This document shows positions 44,184 to 53,569 of a stretch of DNA of 64,000 bases, piece by piece (within the stretch, counting starts at the first letter, position 1; every line of letters starts with the position of its first letter). This stretch comes from Winogradskyella sediminis (GTDB taxonomy: Bacteria; Bacteroidota; Bacteroidia; Flavobacteriales; Flavobacteriaceae), in NCBI RefSeq assembly GCF_003387355.1, contig NZ_QUNH01000001.1, positions 124,001-188,000 on the forward strand. Reading direction: 5' to 3'. The notes under the pieces were generated by a model. It ran no database searches. It was not told where the DNA came from and saw nothing but the letters and a program-made list of their open reading frames with translations. A program made the translations under genes and the position numbers.

Positions 44184-45413
44184 ATGGCAAAGGAAGAATT
44201 AGAATGTTCATTTTGTGGTAGGAAAAAGCCAGAAACAAGCTTGCTTATTGCAGGCTTAGATGCACATATTTGTGACCGTTGTATTGAGCAGGCACACGGT
44301 ATTGTAATAGAAGAATCTAAACAATCTGGAAATTCAGATTTAAGTGCAGAATTAATGCTGAAGAAGCCTAAAGAAATTAAAGGTTTTTTAGACGAATATA
44401 TTATTGGACAAGAATACACTAAGCGTGTTATGTCTGTGGCCGTATACAACCATTATAAACGATTATTACAACCACCAACAGACGATGATATTGAAATCCA
44501 AAAAAGTAATATCGTTATGGTAGGGCAAACTGGTACAGGTAAAACATTGATGGCCAAAACCATTTCAAAAATGCTAAATGTACCTTTAGCTATCGTAGAT
44601 GCTACTGTTCTTACAGAGGCAGGATATGTTGGTGAAGATGTAGAAAGTATCTTAACACGGTTATTACAAGCTGCAGACTATAACTTAGAAAAAGCACAAC
44701 GTGGAATTGTTTTTATAGATGAAATTGATAAAATTGCACGTAAAAGTGACAACCCTTCTATAACAAGAGATGTTTCTGGTGAAGGAGTACAACAAGCCTT
44801 GCTAAAACTTTTAGAAGGTACTGTGGTTAATGTTCCACCAAAAGGAGGTCGTAAACATCCTGATCAAAAATTTATTGAGGTGAATACCGAGAATATATTA
44901 TTTATTGCAGGTGGAGCCTTTGATGGTATTGAACGTGTTATTACCAAACGTATGAATATGCAATCTATTGGTTATAGCTCTATGAAAACCGACAATATAG
45001 ATAAGGATAACATTTTACAATATATCATTCCTAAGGACTTAAAGGATTTTGGGTTAATCCCTGAAATAATAGGACGTTTACCTGTGCTAACTCATATGGA
45101 CCCTTTAGATGCTAAAACCTTAAAAGCCATATTAACAGAACCTAAAAATGCGATCATTAAACAATACAAGAAATTGTTTGAAATGGATGATATCGCTTTT
45201 ACTATTACAGACGGAGCTCTAGACTATATCGTAGAAAAAGCCATTGAATACAAACTTGGTGCGCGTGGTTTAAGATCGCTCTGCGAAGAAATATTAACCG
45301 AAGCGATGTTTGATTTACCAAGTTCAGATGAAACAAAATTAAACGTTACTAAGACTTACGCTGAAGATCGTTTAAATAAATCTACAATTAAAAAACTGAA
45401 AGCCGTTTCATAA
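44184..45413 (+). CDS. clpX: ATP-dependent Clp protease ATP-binding subunit ClpX
   Basis: A 409-residue AAA+ unfoldase. The N-terminal zinc-binding domain has CSFCGRKK and CDRCIEQ (four cysteines). Walker A is GQTGTGKT, Walker B VFIDEIDK, sensor 2 GARGLRS, and the IGF-loop region binding ClpP contains the IGYSSMKT area. Length is normal. It feeds unfolded substrates into ClpP. A strong terminator follows. Confidence 0.97.
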   Translation: MAKEELECSFCGRKKPETSLLIAGLDAHICDRCIEQAHGIVIEESKQSGNSDLSAELMLKKPKEIKGFLDEYIIGQEYTKRVMSVAVYNHYKRLLQPPTDDDIEIQKSNIVMVGQTGTGKTLMAKTISKMLNVPLAIVDATVLTEAGYVGEDVESILTRLLQAADYNLEKAQRGIVFIDEIDKIARKSDNPSITRDVSGEGVQQALLKLLEGTVVNVPPKGGRKHPDQKFIEVNTENILFIAGGAFDGIERVITKRMNMQSIGYSSMKTDNIDKDNILQYIIPKDLKDFGLIPEIIGRLPVLTHMDPLDAKTLKAILTEPKNAIIKQYKKLFEMDDIAFTITDGALDYIVEKAIEYKLGARGLRSLCEEILTEAMFDLPSSDETKLNVTKTYAEDRLNKSTIKKLKAVS

Positions 45414-45432
45414 CTTTCATTTTTTTTAATAT

Positions 45433-45471
45433 AAAAAACCACAATTTCAAAATTAGAAATTGTGGTTTTTA
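45433..45471. terminator. Terminator after clpX (bidirectional)
   Basis: AAAAAACCACAATTTC (45433-45448) pairs with GAAATTGTGGTTTTT (45456-45470), loop AAAATTA. It lies 20 bases after clpX, ends in a T-run and has A's on the other side. Confidence 0.9.
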
Positions 45472-45494
45472 GTTTAGTTAGGGATTAGTTAATT

Positions 45495-45514
45495 AAATAT
45501 TGCACGCAATATTT
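45495..45514. repeat. Short perfect dyad in the clpX-GH3 gap
   Basis: AAATATTGC (45495-45503) and GCAATATTT (45506-45514) are perfect inverted repeats around AC. The 313-base convergent gap 45414-45726 holds only this dyad and the clpX terminator; no gene is visible. The dyad could be a protein site or chance in AT-rich DNA. Confidence 0.4.
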
Positions 45515-45726
45515 TATATATACTGAGGGAGTTTTAAAATAATAACACATTTATTTACCGCTAATATATAGGCTAAAACTAAACTAACATTTATTTGAAT
45601 TTTTTATTAGTTAAAATCCTCAAGAATGCCGTTATCGTGTATTCAAATGTCTTTATTAGCGACAAAGTGCATTGTGCATAAAAACTTACAATATAAAATT
45701 CACCTTTACACAATCACAACACCGTT

Positions 45727-47244
45727 TTATATGGCATTGAGCTGTAATAATGCTTCTAGATAATGTCTACTATTAGATAAACGAGGTACTTTGTGCTGAC
45801 CTCCTAGTTTATTATTTTCCTTTAACCAATCGTAGAATAAATTGGGTCTGGCACTATGGATTTTTGGTTTGTTTAGCGTCATATTATTAAGACGTTTAGC
45901 TTCGTAATCAGAGTTTAGCAATTTTAAAGACGTATCAAACAACTCCTCAAAATACTCCATATCCACAGGTGGACGTTTAAATTCTATAATCCACTCGTGC
46001 GCTCCCTTTTCTTTGCCATCCATAAAAATAGGTGCAGCCGTATAATCCACAATTTCAGCTGAAGTATGTTTACAAACCTTTCTCAATGCTTCTTCGGCAT
46101 TTTCAATAATTAATTCTTCACCAAAAGCATTGATATGGTGTTTTGTTCTACCTGAAACTTTAACTCTATGTGGACTTAAACTTACAAATCTAATAGTATC
46201 TCCAATCTTATATCTCCATAAGCCGGCATTGGTTGTAATAACAACGGCATAGTTGGTATTAAGTTTAACCTCACTTAACGGAATGACCACTTGTTCTTCC
46301 GTTCCATAAGAAGTCATAGGAATAAACTCATAAAAAATGCCATAATCTAGCATTAATAACAAATCACTAGAATTGTTTTGATCTTGTATTGCAAAAAAAC
46401 CTTCAGACGCATTATAGATTTCGTAATAGCGAAACTTATCGGATGGCAGTATAGCTTTGTATTGTTCTACGTAAGGATTAAAATTAACGCCTCCATGAAA
46501 ATACACTTCTAAATTTGGCCAAATATCAAAAAGGCTATCTTTGCCCGTTTTTTCCAAGACGTTATTAAGCAATACCAACATCCAGGAAGGTACACCTGCT
46601 AAGCTCGTCACATTTTCCTCTACCGTTTCTTCAACAATCGCCTGCATTTTGTGTTCCCAATCACTCATTAACGACACGCGATTACTTGGAGTACTACTAA
46701 ACTCTGCCCAAAACGGCATATTGTCTATAAGAATTGCGCTTAAATCACCAAATACAGTACCGTTTTCTTTATACAGCTCTTTACTTCCACCTAAGCGTAA
46801 ACTTTTACCAGTAAACAATTGTGCGTCTTCATTGTTGTTTAGATACATACACAGTAAATCTTTACTTGCCGCATAATGACAATCTTCTAAAGATTCAAAA
46901 CTTACAGGAATAAATTTACTTTTAGCATTAGTTGTACCACTAGATTTTGCAAACCATTTTATAGGTCTAGGCCAAAAGATATTTTGTTCTCCGTTTCGTG
47001 AGCGTTCAATTAAAGGCTGAAATTCTTCGTAATTTACTATTGGAATGCGTTCGTTAAATTCTCTATAAGATTTTATTGAATCAAAGTCGTATTGTTTACC
47101 TATTTCGGTATCCTTAGCATGTTTTAACAGACTGAATAACAATTCATTCTGCACCTCATTAGGATATTTTAGAAATAACTCTATTTGATGAAATCGTTTT
47201 TTTAAAAACCAAGATGCAATAGAATTTACAATAGGAATTGGCAT
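45727..47244 (-). CDS. GH3-family adenylate-forming enzyme
   Basis: A 505-residue protein of the GH3 auxin-responsive family, part of the ANL adenylating superfamily. The phosphate loop is AKSSGTTNAKSKFIPVS. YEIYNASEGFF and the YAVVITTNAGLWRYKIGDTIRFV segment are typical ATP-site and core motifs. Plant GH3 enzymes attach amino acids to hormones; bacterial members are common in Bacteroidetes but their acid substrate is unknown. Single gene, convergent with clpX and divergent from the DUF2797 gene. Confidence 0.9.
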   Translation of the reverse strand: MPIPIVNSIASWFLKKRFHQIELFLKYPNEVQNELLFSLLKHAKDTEIGKQYDFDSIKSYREFNERIPIVNYEEFQPLIERSRNGEQNIFWPRPIKWFAKSSGTTNAKSKFIPVSFESLEDCHYAASKDLLCMYLNNNEDAQLFTGKSLRLGGSKELYKENGTVFGDLSAILIDNMPFWAEFSSTPSNRVSLMSDWEHKMQAIVEETVEENVTSLAGVPSWMLVLLNNVLEKTGKDSLFDIWPNLEVYFHGGVNFNPYVEQYKAILPSDKFRYYEIYNASEGFFAIQDQNNSSDLLLMLDYGIFYEFIPMTSYGTEEQVVIPLSEVKLNTNYAVVITTNAGLWRYKIGDTIRFVSLSPHRVKVSGRTKHHINAFGEELIIENAEEALRKVCKHTSAEIVDYTAAPIFMDGKEKGAHEWIIEFKRPPVDMEYFEELFDTSLKLLNSDYEAKRLNNMTLNKPKIHSARPNLFYDWLKENNKLGGQHKVPRLSNSRHYLEALLQLNAI

Positions 47245-47276
47245 AGATTAGCTATCTTTAGCCGTTAAAACGGCAT

Positions 47277-47306
47277 TTTGCAATTATTCGTTTAATTATA
47301 TTTTCG
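47277..47306 (+). promoter_or_regulatory. Promoter of the DUF2797 gene
   Basis: TTG (47278-47280), 18-bp spacer, TATTTTCG (47299-47306), 47 bases before the ATG at 47354. Confidence 0.5.
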
Positions 47307-47353
47307 GATTTAGTTTTCTAAATAAGAAAAGTTAAATTTACTAAATTTCTTTC

Positions 47354-48145
47354 ATGGTTTATACAGGAGTCCTTACTAAAATGCAAACTGAATTTTTAGA
47401 ACCTATTCAGTACTATTTAGTCTTTGAAAATGACTTTATTCACATCAATCAATTATTAAACAAAACCATAGACTTAAAACGTGTTGGACATCAATGTTTA
47501 AGCTGTGGATTAGATCGCCCTATTTACCGCCAAGGCTTCTGTAAAACTTGTTTTTTTAACAAACCTCTTGCCGGAGATTGGATAATGCGACCAGAGCTTA
47601 GTACAGCACATTTAGGTATAGAAGATAGAGATTTAGAATACGAAAAGAATGTTCAGCTAAAACCACATATAGTGTATTTAGCAAATTCTAGTAATGTAAA
47701 AGTTGGTGTGACACGAAAAAGTCAAGTACCCACAAGATGGATTGACCAAGGTGCACATGAAGCTATAGAGATTGTAGAAGTACCCAACCGTTATTTAGCA
47801 GGCATTACCGAAGTCGCTTTAAAAGATTTTGTAGCTGACAAAACAAACTGGAGAACTATGCTAAAAAACGATATAAAAGATGAAGATTTATTAGAATGGA
47901 GACACCGACTAAAATCACATATTCCAGAAGAGGCCTTACCTTATTTTATAGAAAATAATACCGAAACCCATATTTCATTCCCTGTCTCTCAATATCCTGA
48001 GAAACCTAAAAGTCTCAATTTGAATAAAACTCAGCAATACTCGGGAAAATTAGTAGGCATAAAAGGACAATATTTAATTTTTGAAGATAATACTGTATTT
48101 AATGTAAGAGCAAATGAAGGCTTGGTTGTAGATTTAAGTATTTAA
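47354..48145 (+). CDS. DUF2797 protein with zinc-finger-like cysteines
   Basis: A 263-residue cytoplasmic protein. Four cysteines in CLSCGLDR and CKTCFF (about residues 54-75) form a probable zinc site. HIVYLANSSNVKVGVTRKSQVPTRWIDQGA resembles the GIY-YIG nuclease beta-hairpin region, which fits the DUF2797 family. Whether it cleaves nucleic acid is unknown. It is convergent with the LytTR regulator gene, with 23 bases between them. Confidence 0.8.
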   Translation: MVYTGVLTKMQTEFLEPIQYYLVFENDFIHINQLLNKTIDLKRVGHQCLSCGLDRPIYRQGFCKTCFFNKPLAGDWIMRPELSTAHLGIEDRDLEYEKNVQLKPHIVYLANSSNVKVGVTRKSQVPTRWIDQGAHEAIEIVEVPNRYLAGITEVALKDFVADKTNWRTMLKNDIKDEDLLEWRHRLKSHIPEEALPYFIENNTETHISFPVSQYPEKPKSLNLNKTQQYSGKLVGIKGQYLIFEDNTVFNVRANEGLVVDLSI

Positions 48146-48168
48146 ACAGTTATAATAACCATATGTAA

Positions 48169-48903
48169 TTACTTGAAATAAGATAACAAATCGGACTTTT
48201 TAGAAGCGGAAACTAAAATCTCTTTGCCATTACTTAACACTACGCTTCCTCCTTTGCCTTTAACGTATTTTACTATCTCATTTACGTTTACTAAATAGCT
48301 TTTATGTACTCTGGCAAAGTTGGAGTCTTTAAGACTCCCTTCTATGTATTTTAATGTTTTACTCACCAATTTCTTTTTATTGTTATTTAAAAAAATTTCA
48401 GTGTAGTTGTCATCAGCTTTACAATACATAATATCTGCTGTTTCTAAAACTTCAAAACCATCTTGTTGTGGAATTGTAATCTTACCATTTACAGTATTGG
48501 TCTTAGGTATTAAAATTTGATCTTGAAGAGCCTCTTCCTTTGTTCTAATTTCCGTTACATAATCTACCGCTTTTATTAGTTCGTCTATGGATATTGGCTT
48601 CATTAAATAGTAAGAAGCGTGTGCATTTAAAGCCTCAATAGCATAGTGGTTATAAGCGGTAACAAATATGGTTTCAAAATTAATATCACCAACTTTATCT
48701 AATAAATCAAAAGCATTACCATAAGGCATTTCTACATCTAAAAATACCACATCTAAATCATTATTACGGATCAGTACTAAGGCGTCTTCAATATTAGCCG
48801 CTTCCCCTAAAATTAAAATATTAGGACAGTACTTCGTTAGATAATTACGAAGGATTAACCTGCTATTTTCTTCGTCTTCAACAATTATGGCGTTTAATTT
48901 CAT
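48169..48903 (-). CDS. LytTR-family response regulator
   Basis: A 244-residue regulator. Receiver domain 3-120 with acidic residues VEDEE, phosphoacceptor Asp56 (FLDVEMP), VTAYNHYA and Lys102 (LMKP). LytTR DNA-binding domain about 140-243 (MYCKADDNYTEI, ARVHKSYLVN). It begins 29 bases after the TPR kinase gene on the same strand, so the two form a cognate LytS/YesM-type pair. Confidence 0.93.
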   Translation of the reverse strand: MKLNAIIVEDEENSRLILRNYLTKYCPNILILGEAANIEDALVLIRNNDLDVVFLDVEMPYGNAFDLLDKVGDINFETIFVTAYNHYAIEALNAHASYYLMKPISIDELIKAVDYVTEIRTKEEALQDQILIPKTNTVNGKITIPQQDGFEVLETADIMYCKADDNYTEIFLNNNKKKLVSKTLKYIEGSLKDSNFARVHKSYLVNVNEIVKYVKGKGGSVVLSNGKEILVSASKKSDLLSYFK

Positions 48904-48932
48904 AGTATATAATTTGAAGTTGGGTGCTGTAT

Positions 48933-51203
48933 TTAATCTTTTTTAAGTGTAACAACAACCTTAGTTCCTGTATCTTCTAAATCTTGAAAATCACTAATTG
49001 TAACATCAACTTTATCTTTATACATTTCATTAAGAATCGCGACACGCTTTTTAATGTTGTTCATTCCTTTTGAATTCTGCTTCTTCTGATGTTCTGTTTT
49101 CAGGGCTTTAGAACGCGTTCTACCAATGCCATCATCAGAAATACTAATAGTTATTTCCCCTTTAGATTTGGGCTGAATATCAATACTTAAATGCCCTTTT
49201 TCTGTTTTATAACGTAAACCATGCCAAACTGCATTTTCAATATATGGCTGAAGTAACATTGGTGGAATTTGAAATTCTTCGATATCTATTGAATCATCAA
49301 CATTTATAGCGTAATCAAACTTATCTTGAAATCTAAAATGCTCTAGCTTTGTATATAAATTCAATAATTCTATCTCTTTTTTTAACGGGATAAAATCTTC
49401 CTCACTATTTTCTAAAACAGCACGCATTAATTGTGAAAAATCTGACAAATATTTGTTTGCTGTACGTTCGTCATTAGTCGCTATAAACGTATTTACCGAG
49501 TTTAAAGCATTAAAAATAAAATGAGGATTCATTTGGCTACGCAAGGATTTTAAAGCCAAAAGATTATTTGCCAAGCGCTGTTGCTTAATATATTTAAACA
49601 TTAAAAAACCCGTAATTAAAAGCAGTACTAAGCCACCTATTAACGAGTATATAATAAGTTGCTGGCTCTTGTTGCGCTCTTGAGTTAACTCATAAGTACT
49701 TTTAGACAAGGCTCTATCACTTTCTAAAGAGGTGATTCTATTTTGCTGTTCAGCAATATTTCTACTAAAACGTGCAGCCTGAGAAATCTCTTGTCTTTTT
49801 TTAGCATATAATTCATCCACAACATCTTTATACTCGTTGTTATAAGCTATTGTTTTTTCTGTATTTCCTAATCTTGCATTTACCTCTGAAAGCTTTCGTG
49901 TTGCGTCTAATTTAACGTCCAAATCACCTCTTTCACCGGCTTCTTCCCTACTTTTCTCCAAATACGGAATGGCATTTGTCAAATCATTAATAAGTAAATA
50001 AGCATTTCCAATTTTATAGTTTTGCTTTTGCGAGGTAATAGGGCTTTCATTACTGATTATAGAGTCACTTTCAATGTCTCTAATACCTTCTATAGCTAGT
50101 TTTCTTAGTTCAATTTCACTTTCATAATCGGCATTTTCACTATTAAATTCTGCAACTTTAACTTGTTCTTCAACCGCACGCTTTTTGTTTTCTTGTGTTG
50201 CTAAATTCAATGAATTAGTAAAATAACTTTTAGCTTTATTGGTCTGTCCTTTCTCACTATAAACCTGTGCAATTTTCGAATTTAAGTCTGTAATTTTAGG
50301 CGCGATTAAGTGTTTTTTAGCAACTACTAAACCGTCCTCGTAAGATTGTATAGCACTCGTAAAATCTTTAGTTTTTAGATAAGCATCACCTATACCTTCT
50401 AACCATACAACTTTTTCATAGTTAGATAAGATGTTTTCATCGATTTGCTTATACGTATCAAGACTTGCTTTAAAATCGTCATTGTATAGGTAACCGTTTG
50501 CTAATTTTAGTTTTGCTGATGCTGTTTCTTTATTTTGAAGACTAATTTTATAAGCAGAAATTGCTAAATCAAATTGTTTCCAATGCATATAAATATCTCC
50601 CAACAACTCTTGTGCTTCTGCACTTTGAGCAGTACTTACATTGACATTTAGAGCATCACCAATAAATTTAATACTCCGTTCTGCATCTTTTTTGAGATAA
50701 GCATCAGCAGAATCAATCATTTGATTAAAACGTTTACTATCACTTGTACTTTTACTGCGAAAACGAGATTGCTTAGCATCTACGACTTCAATACTAATAC
50801 GTTCGTTAGATTTTACAGTGTAGTAAATAGTTTCAAACTCGGGATGTTTTATAATAAGCTCATCACCAATTTTAGCTTGTATATTAAATGTACCGTCAAA
50901 ACTTGTCGTTACATATTTACCTCCATTGACTAAAATCTCAACGTTTTTATAAGGTTTATTTGTCTCTTTTTCGGACACCGATCCTCTAAGCGTAAAAGCA
51001 ACATTTTCATCCGCACTCTTTATCTCTCTATTTTGTCCGAATGATAGAAAACCTACCAGACAAAATAATAACAATATATAATATGTTTTAGAAATTCTCA
51101 ATGAGTATGTAATTAGTTGGACTAAACTACATACTTTATTTGGTATCAAAAAATGAAGCTCTTGCATTTTAGAAACATTACAGTTATAAATGGCCTCTTT
51201 CAC
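48933..51203 (-). CDS. TPR sensor kinase with carboxypeptidase-like domain, YesM/LytS type
   Basis: A 756-residue membrane sensor. An N-terminal signal or anchor ends near FGQN (about residue 57); a TTG at 51101 gives a more usual signal peptide, so the start is uncertain. Residues 65-145 form a CarboxypepD_reg-like beta domain (LRGSVSEKETNKPYKNVEI), 160-470 are TPRs, about 511-533 one membrane helix. The His_kinase domain has NPHFIFNALNS with His561, followed by a HATPase with ISDDGIGRTRS. It is divergent from the SIMPL gene with 109 bases between. Confidence 0.92.
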   Translation of the reverse strand: MKEAIYNCNVSKMQELHFLIPNKVCSLVQLITYSLRISKTYYILLLFCLVGFLSFGQNREIKSADENVAFTLRGSVSEKETNKPYKNVEILVNGGKYVTTSFDGTFNIQAKIGDELIIKHPEFETIYYTVKSNERISIEVVDAKQSRFRSKSTSDSKRFNQMIDSADAYLKKDAERSIKFIGDALNVNVSTAQSAEAQELLGDIYMHWKQFDLAISAYKISLQNKETASAKLKLANGYLYNDDFKASLDTYKQIDENILSNYEKVVWLEGIGDAYLKTKDFTSAIQSYEDGLVVAKKHLIAPKITDLNSKIAQVYSEKGQTNKAKSYFTNSLNLATQENKKRAVEEQVKVAEFNSENADYESEIELRKLAIEGIRDIESDSIISNESPITSQKQNYKIGNAYLLINDLTNAIPYLEKSREEAGERGDLDVKLDATRKLSEVNARLGNTEKTIAYNNEYKDVVDELYAKKRQEISQAARFSRNIAEQQNRITSLESDRALSKSTYELTQERNKSQQLIIYSLIGGLVLLLITGFLMFKYIKQQRLANNLLALKSLRSQMNPHFIFNALNSVNTFIATNDERTANKYLSDFSQLMRAVLENSEEDFIPLKKEIELLNLYTKLEHFRFQDKFDYAINVDDSIDIEEFQIPPMLLQPYIENAVWHGLRYKTEKGHLSIDIQPKSKGEITISISDDGIGRTRSKALKTEHQKKQNSKGMNNIKKRVAILNEMYKDKVDVTISDFQDLEDTGTKVVVTLKKD

Positions 51204-51312
51204 TAAAATTATAGAACGGTTTACGCAGTCAAAGTAACGCGTTGCTCATTCTGGTTTTTAATCCTTGTTTTTTCCGTAGAGCTTTACCACTTAAATCAAA
51301 AAACAATTTAAA

Positions 51313-52344
51313 ATGAAATCAATCAATTTTACCCTCTTACTTGTTATACTAAGTTGCGCAATAATGACAGCACAACACCGAGGAAATTACAATGAAATTA
51401 CCCAAGATATTTCTAGACAGAATATTTTAAGCTCTGGAAATGCTCAAATCTATAATCCAGCCATTCAACAGCAAATTCATCAAACACTCCATCCTAGTAA
51501 TGTATTAACGGTTGATGTAAAAGCCCTTCAAAATGTAAGTGCTACGACTTACACAGCCATCTTTAACGTCTCTCAAATAGGACCTACTGCCGAAAGTACA
51601 AATCAATTGATGAAAGCGCGAATAGACCAAATTAAAGACCAGCTAAATTTAAATGGTATATCGCAAAACGATATCGCCATAGATGTTATTTCTTTTATTC
51701 CTATCTATGAGGTTGAAGTCACAAAGAAATTATTTAGCAAAACTTATACTGAAGTCCCAAAAGGATTTGAATTGCAACAAAACATTCATATTCAATTTAC
51801 AAAAACCAACCAATTTGAAGCCATTTTATCAGCTTGTGCCCAAAGTGAAGTTTATAATCTGGTAAAGGTTGATTATTATATAGACAATATACAAGAAGTG
51901 TATAAAAACCTTCAAAATCAATTATTGAAACTCATAGAAGACAAAAAAGCATATTATAAAGCGTTAGGCTTTGATATGTCTACCTATAATTTAGCTATCG
52001 CAGATGATAAATACTGTTATTTCCCTAAGGATTTCTACCAAAGTTATCAAGCTTATAATAGCACATCTATTGAAGCTTTAAATAAAAACAAAGCCATTAC
52101 AACGGTAAAAAAACAAACCTCTTATTACTACCAACCTTTAACTTATGAGCATTTTGATGTAGTGATTAACCCTTCAATATTAGAACCGGTTGTTCAAATT
52201 GGAATGAATATAAAGCTAGTCTTTACTCCAAAACCAAAAGAGCAGAAACCTACTCCTGTTGTAGAAACAAAAGTAGACCACAAGTATTATGTGATTTCTC
52301 CAAATGGAACCATAGACGTTAAAGAATTAAATACTAAAAAGTAA
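51313..52344 (+). CDS. Secreted SIMPL-like (DUF541) protein
   Basis: A 343-residue exported protein with a signal peptide (1-20, ending MTAQ). Residues 60-300 resemble the SIMPL fold: TTYTAIFNVSQIGPTAESTNQLMKARIDQIKDQL and a region of alternating helix and strand; the family assignment is by pattern only. The C-terminus carries a proline-rich linker (about 308-317). Function unknown. The vWA lipoprotein gene starts 6 bases after its stop, so the two are cotranscribed. Confidence 0.62.
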   Translation: MKSINFTLLLVILSCAIMTAQHRGNYNEITQDISRQNILSSGNAQIYNPAIQQQIHQTLHPSNVLTVDVKALQNVSATTYTAIFNVSQIGPTAESTNQLMKARIDQIKDQLNLNGISQNDIAIDVISFIPIYEVEVTKKLFSKTYTEVPKGFELQQNIHIQFTKTNQFEAILSACAQSEVYNLVKVDYYIDNIQEVYKNLQNQLLKLIEDKKAYYKALGFDMSTYNLAIADDKYCYFPKDFYQSYQAYNSTSIEALNKNKAITTVKKQTSYYYQPLTYEHFDVVINPSILEPVVQIGMNIKLVFTPKPKEQKPTPVVETKVDHKYYVISPNGTIDVKELNTKK

Positions 52345-52349
52345 TAAAC

Positions 52350-53516
52350 ATGAAAACAATATTAAAAACCTTAACACTAGCATTAAGCATTGTATCGCTA
52401 TCAGCATGCAACGCAAAATCAAAACATAGCGTTCAAGATTTAGCTGTTACCACAACTGTTCTTAACACATCTATAAAAGCGATAACGCCAGAAATTAAAG
52501 TAGCCTTATTATTAGATACTAGCAATAGTATGGATGGGCTAATTGACCAGGCTAAAGCACAACTGTGGAAAATTGTAAACGAATTATCGTACGCCAAGTG
52601 CGACACACAACATCCAAACTTAAGAATCGCACTTTACGAATACGGAAATGATAACCTTAATGCAGAAGAAGGTTACTTAAGACAAGTCTTACCGTTTAGT
52701 AATGATCTAGATGAAATATCAAAATCCCTGTTCTCACTGACTACAAATGGAGGTAACGAATATTGCGGAAAAGTAATTAACTCAGCTTTAAATCAACTAG
52801 AATGGGGAAACGAAGCAAAAGATTTAAAACTTATTTTTATTGCTGGTAACGAGCCATATTCTCAGGGTCAAGTTAGCTATAAAGAGGCCTCTAAATTAGC
52901 TCATGAAAAAGATGTAACTGTAAATACTATTTTTTGTGGCGACTATGATTTAGGTGTGTCTACACAATGGAAAGATGGAGCCGATTTAACACACGGTAAT
53001 TATATAGCTATAAATCACAACCAAGCTACAGTTCATGTAGCTTCACCATATGATGATAAAATTTTAGAGTTGAATGAACAATTAAACACAACTTATGTGG
53101 CTTTTGGCAGAAGAGGTAAAGCTAAAATAGAGATGCAGGCCGAACAAGACTCTAATGCTAGAAGCTATAACAAAGCGAATGCCGTAAGTAGAACAGTATC
53201 TAAAAGTTCGCGTTTATACACTAACAGTTCTTGGGATTTGGTTGATGCTACAGAAGAAGCGAACTTCTCTTATGATGACCTTAAAGACAGTGAATTACCA
53301 AAAGAATTAAAAGGAAAATCGAAATCAGAAATTAAAATATATGTTGAAGACAAAGCTAAACAGCGCAAAAAGATTCAAGAGCAAATAGCAATTCTAAATC
53401 TTAATCGAAGAAAATATATCGCTAAACAAAATAAAGCTGCAAATAACGACTTAGAAAGCGCCATGATTAACGCTTTAAAATCACAAGCTGAACAGAAAAA
53501 CTATAAATGGGAATAA
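52350..53516 (+). CDS. von Willebrand factor A-domain lipoprotein
   Basis: A 388-residue lipoprotein (lipobox LSAC, Cys20). The vWA domain (about 48-240) has the MIDAS motif DTSNSMDG and a conserved Thr in SLTTNGGNEYCG. The C-terminal third is a Lys/Arg/Gln-rich coiled coil (about 315-388). vWA domains bind protein partners through a metal ion. It is cotranscribed with the SIMPL-like gene and ends at a terminator; the pair looks like an envelope module of unknown function. Confidence 0.88.
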   Translation: MKTILKTLTLALSIVSLSACNAKSKHSVQDLAVTTTVLNTSIKAITPEIKVALLLDTSNSMDGLIDQAKAQLWKIVNELSYAKCDTQHPNLRIALYEYGNDNLNAEEGYLRQVLPFSNDLDEISKSLFSLTTNGGNEYCGKVINSALNQLEWGNEAKDLKLIFIAGNEPYSQGQVSYKEASKLAHEKDVTVNTIFCGDYDLGVSTQWKDGADLTHGNYIAINHNQATVHVASPYDDKILELNEQLNTTYVAFGRRGKAKIEMQAEQDSNARSYNKANAVSRTVSKSSRLYTNSSWDLVDATEEANFSYDDLKDSELPKELKGKSKSEIKIYVEDKAKQRKKIQEQIAILNLNRRKYIAKQNKAANNDLESAMINALKSQAEQKNYKWE

Positions 53517-53533
53517 ACTTAATTTGGTAAAAT

Positions 53534-53566
53534 AAAAAAGGCTCAATCTAAATTGAGCCTTTTTTA
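53534..53566. terminator. Bidirectional terminator between vWA and porP genes
   Basis: GGCTCAAT (53540-53547) pairs with ATTGAGCC (53552-53559), loop CTAA, flanked by A6 and T6. It serves both converging transcripts. Confidence 0.9.
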
Positions 53567-53569
53567 TGT

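Noticed and set aside
47261..47274. GCCGTT/AACGGC hairpin between the GH3 and DUF2797 genes
   Set aside because: Very short, with 2-4 base loop and no long T-run; it lies between divergent genes where a terminator is not expected.
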